Shown here: piece after piece, positions 59,984 through 64,000 of the stretch
How the letters are laid out: every line of letters starts with the position of its first letter
Numbering within the stretch: position 1 is the first letter of the stretch
DNA from: Achromobacter sp. MYb9
GTDB taxonomy: Bacteria > Pseudomonadota > Gammaproteobacteria > Burkholderiales > Burkholderiaceae_B
Direction of reading: 5' to 3'
NCBI RefSeq assembly: GCF_002975275.1
Contig: NZ_PCOQ01000007.1
Coordinates: 1 to 64,000 of the forward strand
Length of the DNA stretch: 64,000 nucleotides
The notes under the pieces: generated by a model
What the model saw: only the letters and a program-made list of their open reading frames with translations
What the model was told of the DNA's origin: nothing
Databases searched by the model: none
Translations under genes and position numbers: made by a program

Positions 59984-60478
59984 TCAGGCCTGGGGAGCGA
60001 AGGTCATGGCTACCCCGTTCATGCAATAGCGCAAGCCGGTCGGCCGTGGGCCATCGTCGAAGACGTGGCCCAGGTGGCCGCCGCAGTTGGCGCAGTGGAC
60101 GGCGGTGCGGACCATGCCGAAGCTGCGGTCGCGGGTTTCGCCGACGGCGGCGTCCAGCGGTTGCCAGAAGCTGGGCCAGCCGGTACCGCTGTCGAATTTG
60201 GTGTTTGACGAGAACAGCCGCTGTTCGCAGCCCGCGCAAGAGAACGTGCCTTTGCGGTGTTCGTCGTTCAGCGGGCTGGTGTATGGGCGTTCGGTGCCTT
60301 CGCGGCGCAGCACGTCGAACTGCACGGGCGTCAGGCGGGCGCGCCATTGCGCGTCGGTCAGCGTGTAGGGAAACGAGGCTGGGGGGGCCGCGCCGCGCGC
60401 GGCCAGCATGGGAGCCAGGCCGGCGGCCAGTGCCGCAACGCCGCCCAAGCTCAGGAAATGTCTGCGATTCAATGTCAT
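59984..60478 (-). CDS. msrB: Tat-exported peptide-methionine (R)-S-oxide reductase
   Basis: A 164-residue MsrB with a Tat signal (NRRHFLSLGGVAALAAG). Zinc Cys residues are 81, 84 (SCAGC), 129 and 132 (HCANC). The catalytic Cys152 is in RYCMNGVAM; GTGWPSFWQP is the substrate motif. It repairs R-methionine sulfoxide in the periplasm. It lies between the MXKDX gene and msrA on one strand. Confidence 0.93.
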   Translation of the reverse strand: MTLNRRHFLSLGGVAALAAGLAPMLAARGAAPPASFPYTLTDAQWRARLTPVQFDVLRREGTERPYTSPLNDEHRKGTFSCAGCEQRLFSSNTKFDSGTGWPSFWQPLDAAVGETRDRSFGMVRTAVHCANCGGHLGHVFDDGPRPTGLRYCMNGVAMTFAPQA

Positions 60479-60557
60479 GGGATGGCTCCTTGCAGGAGTA
60501 AGGGGCAGCCCCCGCGCTTGCCGGCGGGCGAAGCGGGGCGGGCTGCCGCAAGGGGGA

Positions 60558-60869
60558 TTATTTCTTCATGCTGTCGTTGGCCATGCCGCCCTTGGACATG
60601 CCGTCTTTCGACATGCCATCCTTGGACATGCCATCCTTCTTCATCCCGTCGTGCGCCATGCCGTCTTTCGCCATGCCGCCTTTGGACATCCCGTCCTTGG
60701 CCATGCCGTCTTTCGCCATGCCATCCTTGGCCATCCCGTCTTTCGACATGCTGTCCTTCGACATCGAGTCCTTGGCCATATTGTCCTTGCTCATATTGTC
60801 GGCGGCATGGGCGGCCACGGCGCCAAAGGCCAGGCACAGGGAGAAAGCGGCGGTCGTGAGTGTCTTCAT
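60558..60869 (-). CDS. Met-rich MXKDX pentapeptide-repeat periplasmic protein
   Basis: A 103-residue protein. The signal peptide (KTLTTAAFSLCLAFGAVAAHA) is cleaved near residue 22. The mature 81 residues are about fifteen copies of a five-residue unit of type M-x-K-D-x, with 16 Met (about one fifth). This matches the MXKDX-repeat family. In Azospira the similar Met-rich MrpX soaks up hypochlorite in the periplasm and is then repaired. Its place between a molybdoenzyme gene and msrB-msrA suggests the same job here. Good site AAAGGAACAC upstream. Confidence 0.85.
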   Translation of the reverse strand: MKTLTTAAFSLCLAFGAVAAHAADNMSKDNMAKDSMSKDSMSKDGMAKDGMAKDGMAKDGMSKGGMAKDGMAHDGMKKDGMSKDGMSKDGMSKGGMANDSMKK

Positions 60870-60923
60870 GATGTGTTCCTTTGATGGGAGGGGGTAAAAC
60901 ATGGGAATGGACAAGCGTTCCAC

Positions 60924-61715
60924 CTAGCTTCCGCCGAACCAGTTGTAGCCCTGGTCCTCCCAGTAACCGCCTGGGTAGGTGTTGGTGACGAAAATCGCCC
61001 GGATGTGCTTGGGGTTCTTGTAGCCAAGCTTGGTGGGCATGCGCAGCTTCATGGGAAAGCCGTATTCGGGCGGCAGGGTCTTGCCGTCATAGGTCAGCGC
61101 CAGGATCGTCTGCGGGTGCAGCGCGGTCGGCATATCGATGCTGGTGTAGTAATCGTCCGAGCACTTGAAGCCCACGTATTTCGCGGTCAGGTCGGCGCCC
61201 ACGCGCTTCAAGAACGTGGAAAACGGCACGCCGCCCCATTTGCCGATGGCGCTCCAGCCTTCGACGCAGATGTGCCGCGTGACCTGGTCTACCTGGGCCA
61301 TGGCGCGCAGTTCTTCCAGGCGCCATTGGCGCTTGTCGGCCACCATGCCGGTGACTTCCAGCCGGAACGACGCTTCGTCGACATGACGGACCTCGTCGAT
61401 GCCGTAATAGGCGTTGAACGGAAACGGCCGCGTGATCATCGATTCGGGGTAGGTCGGCGCCAGCTTGTTCGGGTCGAAAATCCAGCCTTGCACGTGGTCG
61501 TTGAAGCGGGACACGGAAGCCAGCGCCTTCTCCACGTTCTCGTCGTCGGATAGCGAGCAGCCCGATAACATTGCCAACCCGCCCAGTGTCAGGCTGTTGC
61601 GCAGGAACGTGCGGCGGGAAGGCTGTTCGACCCGTTTGGCCAACAGGTTCCTGGCCTCTTTCAGAATGGCGGGGCCATCCAGGCCCAGCAGCGATAAGCG
61701 TCTTTTCTGGCTCAC
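60924..61715 (-). CDS. Tat-exported molybdopterin oxidoreductase (MsrP/YedY-like)
   Basis: A 263-residue sulfite-oxidase-fold molybdoenzyme. The Tat motif SRRTFLR (33-39) is followed by a lipobox LSGC (Cys53), so it is probably a membrane-anchored lipoprotein. The Mo-ligand Cys150 is in RHICVEGWSAIGKWGGVPF. It fits the MsrP/YedY1 group that reduces methionine sulfoxide in periplasmic proteins. It is 10 bp after the cytochrome b gene, which supplies electrons, and 54 bp before the Met-rich protein gene. Confidence 0.85.
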   Translation of the reverse strand: MSQKRRLSLLGLDGPAILKEARNLLAKRVEQPSRRTFLRNSLTLGGLAMLSGCSLSDDENVEKALASVSRFNDHVQGWIFDPNKLAPTYPESMITRPFPFNAYYGIDEVRHVDEASFRLEVTGMVADKRQWRLEELRAMAQVDQVTRHICVEGWSAIGKWGGVPFSTFLKRVGADLTAKYVGFKCSDDYYTSIDMPTALHPQTILALTYDGKTLPPEYGFPMKLRMPTKLGYKNPKHIRAIFVTNTYPGGYWEDQGYNWFGGS

Positions 61716-61725
61716 GAAGGGCTCC

Positions 61726-62358
61726 TTATTTGCCGCGGATCATGGCGAGCAGGCTGCGCGGAACCAGCGCCACCATCACCAGATGGACCGCCACGAATGC
61801 GACCAGCAGCGCCATGGCGAAGAAATGAACCCGCCGCGCGAACTCGTAACCGCCCAGCAGTTCACGCAGCAGATCGAATTGCACCGACTTCCACAGCACC
61901 AGGCCGGACAACACCAGCACCACGATGTCGGCCATGACGAAGAGGTACGCCAGTTTTTGCACCTGGTTGTAGTGGCGCAGATCGTCGTGGGCGAGCTTGC
62001 CGCGCAGGGCGGCGCCAAGGTCGGCGGCGACGCCACGAGGGCTGACGGGGAAGAATTTGCGCCACAGGCGGCCGGTGGCCACGTTCAGCGCCAGATAGAG
62101 CAGGCCGTTGGCGAACAGCAGCCACATGCCGGCAAAGTGCCATTGCAGGGCGCCGCCCAGCCAGCCTCCCAGCGTGATGCCGTTGGGGAAGGTGAAGTCG
62201 AAGAACGGCGCGGCGTTATAGACGCGCCATCCGCTCATCACCATGATCACCACGGCCAGCGCATTAATCCAATGCATCGTCCGCAGCCATCCGGGATGGA
62301 TGGCGCCGCCCGGCCGGGGGGCGGCCGGTGTATCGTGACGTGCGGGGCTTGCCATCAT
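61726..62358 (-). CDS. Cytochrome b membrane subunit (YedZ1/MrpQ-like)
   Basis: A 210-residue inner-membrane protein with four helices and histidines fit for haem: HPGWLRTMHWINALAVVIMVMSGW, ALQWHFAGMWLLFANGLLYLAL, LRHYNQVQKLAYLFVMADIVVLVLSG, RRVHFFAMALLVAFVAVHLVM. It is of the cytochrome b561/b6 type and would pass quinol electrons to the Tat-exported molybdoenzyme encoded 10 bp downstream. The start is the first Met of MMASPARHD (62358). It is divergent from the two-component genes. Confidence 0.85.
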   Translation of the reverse strand: MMASPARHDTPAAPRPGGAIHPGWLRTMHWINALAVVIMVMSGWRVYNAAPFFDFTFPNGITLGGWLGGALQWHFAGMWLLFANGLLYLALNVATGRLWRKFFPVSPRGVAADLGAALRGKLAHDDLRHYNQVQKLAYLFVMADIVVLVLSGLVLWKSVQFDLLRELLGGYEFARRVHFFAMALLVAFVAVHLVMVALVPRSLLAMIRGK

Positions 62359-62502
62359 GGCGGGTCTCCGGGGCGTTCTGTCGTTGAAGCCATTCTTCCC
62401 CGGAGCCGATATCGGAGTCCTCACGCAAACTTAAAATATTTGTGATAACTCCCTGCCTGCGGATTGGCGACAATGGCACTACTGAATTGGTCCGAGCCCC
62501 CC

Positions 62503-63231
62503 ATGGAATCGCCTCGCCGCGTGCTGATAGTTGAAGACGACGTCCACATCGCCGAATTGCTGCGCTTGCACCTGCGCGACGAAGGCTATGCGGTGGAACA
62601 TGCCGCGGACGGCAACGAAGGCATGCGGCGGCTGGAAGAGGGCAGTTGGGACGCGCTGGTCCTGGACTTGATGCTGCCCGGCATTGACGGCCTTGAGATC
62701 TGCAAGCGGGCGCGCGCCATGGCCCGCTACACCCCCATCATCATCACCAGCGCCCGGTCCAGCGAAGTGCACCGCATCCTGGGCCTGGAATTGGGCGCGG
62801 ACGACTACCTGGCCAAGCCGTTTTCCATGCTGGAACTGGTGGCGCGGGTGCGGGCGCTGCTGCGCCGCAGCGACGCGGTGGAGCGCAATGCGCGCATCGA
62901 CGCCGGTAGCCTGGCCGTGCATGGGGTGTCCATCGACCCGATCGCGCGCACGGTGGATGTGGACGAACGCCGCCTGGACCTGACGCCGCGCGAGTTCGAC
63001 CTGCTGCATTTCTTCGCGCGCCACCCCGACAAGGTGTTCTCGCGCATGGATCTGCTGAACCATGTCTGGGGATATCAGCACGAAGGCTACGAGCACACCG
63101 TGAATACGCACATCAACCGACTGCGCACCAAGATCGAAGCCGATTCTTCCAACCCGCAGCGCATCCTGACCGTATGGGGCAGGGGCTACAAGTTCGCGGC
63201 GGCGCCGGGCGGCACGGGAGGCGCATCATGA
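62503..63231 (+). CDS. OmpR-type response regulator
   Basis: A 242-residue regulator. The receiver has Glu11-Asp12-Asp13, phospho-acceptor Asp55 (LVLDLMLPG) and Lys in LAKPFSML. The winged helix is LDLTPREFDLLHFFARHPDKVFSRMDLLNHVWGYQHEGYEHTVNTHINRLRTKIE. The start is MESPRR at 62503; ATG 62473 would add ten residues. It overlaps the kinase gene by 4 bp and is divergent from the Msr-type operon, so it probably controls that operon. Confidence 0.92.
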   Translation: MESPRRVLIVEDDVHIAELLRLHLRDEGYAVEHAADGNEGMRRLEEGSWDALVLDLMLPGIDGLEICKRARAMARYTPIIITSARSSEVHRILGLELGADDYLAKPFSMLELVARVRALLRRSDAVERNARIDAGSLAVHGVSIDPIARTVDVDERRLDLTPREFDLLHFFARHPDKVFSRMDLLNHVWGYQHEGYEHTVNTHINRLRTKIEADSSNPQRILTVWGRGYKFAAAPGGTGGAS

Positions 63232-64000
63232 AACGTTTCAGTCTGACTCAACGCCTGTCCGGTGTTTTTGCGTTGCTGCTGCTGGCCAGTTGTGGCGCAT
63301 CGGCCTGGTTGCAGATCGCCGCCAATTCGCGCTACGAGCAGGAAGTCGTGCAGCGTCTGTCCAGCGGGCTGGCGCAGCATATCGCCGGCACCAATGAACT
63401 GATGGACACCAATGGCTGGAAGCCGGACGCCGTGCGTTCGCTGTTCGATATGCTGATGGCGGTGAACCCCGCAGTCGAGGTCTACCTGCTGTCGAACGAC
63501 GGTCGCATCGTGGGCGATGCGGCGCCGGCGGGGCAGATCAAGCGGGACCGCGTGGATCTGGCGCCCGTCAAGCGGCTGCTGGACGGCGGGATGCTGCCTA
63601 TCGCGGGCGACGACCCGCGCAGTCTGGACGCGCAGAAAGTGTTCAGCGCCGCGCCCGTGCGGGTGGCGGGGCAGGACAAGGGCTATGTGTATGTGGTGCT
63701 GCAGGGCCAGGCGCACGATGCATTGGCGATGTCCGTGTCGCGCAGTTCGGTGTTGCGCACGACGCTGTGGTCGATCGCGCTGGTGGCACTGCTGGGGCTG
63801 GTGGCCGGCCTGACCGCCTTTGCCTTGATCACGCGGCCACTGCGCGGCCTGACCCGGGCGGTGCGCGCCTTTGACGGCGACGACGGCCAGGCGCTGGCCG
63901 CGCTGGAACGTCCGGGCGACGCCTCGGACAAAAGCGGTGACGAGATATCGGTGTTGCGGCGCAGCTTCGTGCAGATGGGCCGCCGGATTTCGGATCAATG
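63228..64000 (+). CDS. Sensor histidine kinase, N-terminal part (cut by window edge)
   Basis: The 258 visible residues hold helix 1 (LSGVFALLLLASCGASAWLQI, about 10-30), a periplasmic sensor domain (about 35-180, with VEVYLLSNDGRIVGDAAPAG) and helix 2 (about 180-200, WSIALVALLGLVAGLTAFALI). The start of a HAMP follows (TRPLRGLTRAVRAFD). The kinase core lies outside the window. It overlaps the OmpR-type regulator by 4 bp. A role in sensing oxidants for the Msr locus is inferred. Confidence 0.85.
   Translation, partial: MKRFSLTQRLSGVFALLLLASCGASAWLQIAANSRYEQEVVQRLSSGLAQHIAGTNELMDTNGWKPDAVRSLFDMLMAVNPAVEVYLLSNDGRIVGDAAPAGQIKRDRVDLAPVKRLLDGGMLPIAGDDPRSLDAQKVFSAAPVRVAGQDKGYVYVVLQGQAHDALAMSVSRSSVLRTTLWSIALVALLGLVAGLTAFALITRPLRGLTRAVRAFDGDDGQALAALERPGDASDKSGDEISVLRRSFVQMGRRISDQ

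Noticed and set aside
60558-60869. 15-bp tandem DNA repeat as a non-coding satellite
   Set aside because: The unit is a multiple of three, lies in frame with a signal peptide and codes for the MXKDX family.
1-64000. Mobile elements, prophage, tRNA or integration sites
   Set aside because: No transposase, integrase, phage structural gene, tRNA fold or paired attachment repeat was recognised by reading; a dedicated scan could still find a small one.

Overview
The window is about 64 kb of GC-rich, densely packed chromosomal DNA. Its gene content points to a beta-proteobacterium of the order Burkholderiales, most likely Alcaligenaceae in or near Achromobacter. That assignment rests on protein families (taurine dissimilation genes, an ESPR-type autotransporter, a YXWGXW-repeat protein, an MXKDX-repeat protein, many LysR/AraC/TetR regulators) and on base composition, not on an rRNA or a marker tree. 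No rRNA, tRNA, CRISPR array, insertion sequence or prophage was seen. Genes at both window edges are cut.

Left part (1-4.8 kb): a truncated YXWGXW-repeat protein with a Gln/Gly-rich tail, a tiny Tyr/Pro lipoprotein, a DoxX membrane protein and the DEAD-box helicase DbpA.

Taurine region (4.0-22.4 kb): an IclR regulator diverges from xsc and pta (sulfoacetaldehyde to acetyl phosphate plus sulfite, then acetyl-CoA). These are followed by a complete peptide-type ABC importer, a metal-dependent amidohydrolase, a COG0523/CobW GTPase, the two taurine dehydrogenase subunits TauX and TauY, and, on the other strand, the MocR-type activator TauR and the TauABC importer. The layout suggests one regulon that takes up taurine directly and also takes up a second compound, cuts it with the amidohydrolase, and feeds the product into TauXY-Xsc-Pta. 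CTGG-type direct repeats lie at similar distances before three of these transcription units and may be TauR sites.

Middle (22.6-31.7 kb): folE; a Cache-domain histidine kinase and NarL-type regulator divergent from cstA-ybdD (pyruvate or carbon-starvation uptake); a small catabolic-looking module (MFS transporter, DAPG/phloretin-hydrolase-like protein, TetR regulator with a palindromic operator); and a Dps protein.

Accessory part (31.9-48.3 kb): a class A acid phosphatase, an outer-membrane barrel, a DUF1254 protein, a SYLF lipid-binding protein, a stand-alone EAL protein, SDR enzymes, an SMR exporter with its TetR partner, an OYE/RidA pair, many one-component regulators, several unassigned small proteins and two or three gene remnants.

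Right part (48.3-64 kb): a 1778-residue autotransporter with an extended signal peptide and a TTG start, divergent from a TPR/glycosyltransferase-like protein; an HxlR regulator with a quinone reductase; a CSS-motif EAL protein; and a periplasmic methionine-sulfoxide repair locus. That locus holds a cytochrome b membrane subunit, a Tat-exported molybdoenzyme, a Met-rich MXKDX repeat protein, and exported MsrB and MsrA, divergent from an OmpR-type two-component system cut by the right edge. It resembles hypochlorite-scavenging mrpXPQ systems with a different regulator and two extra reductases, and is one of the two most interesting systems here, the other being the enlarged taurine cluster.
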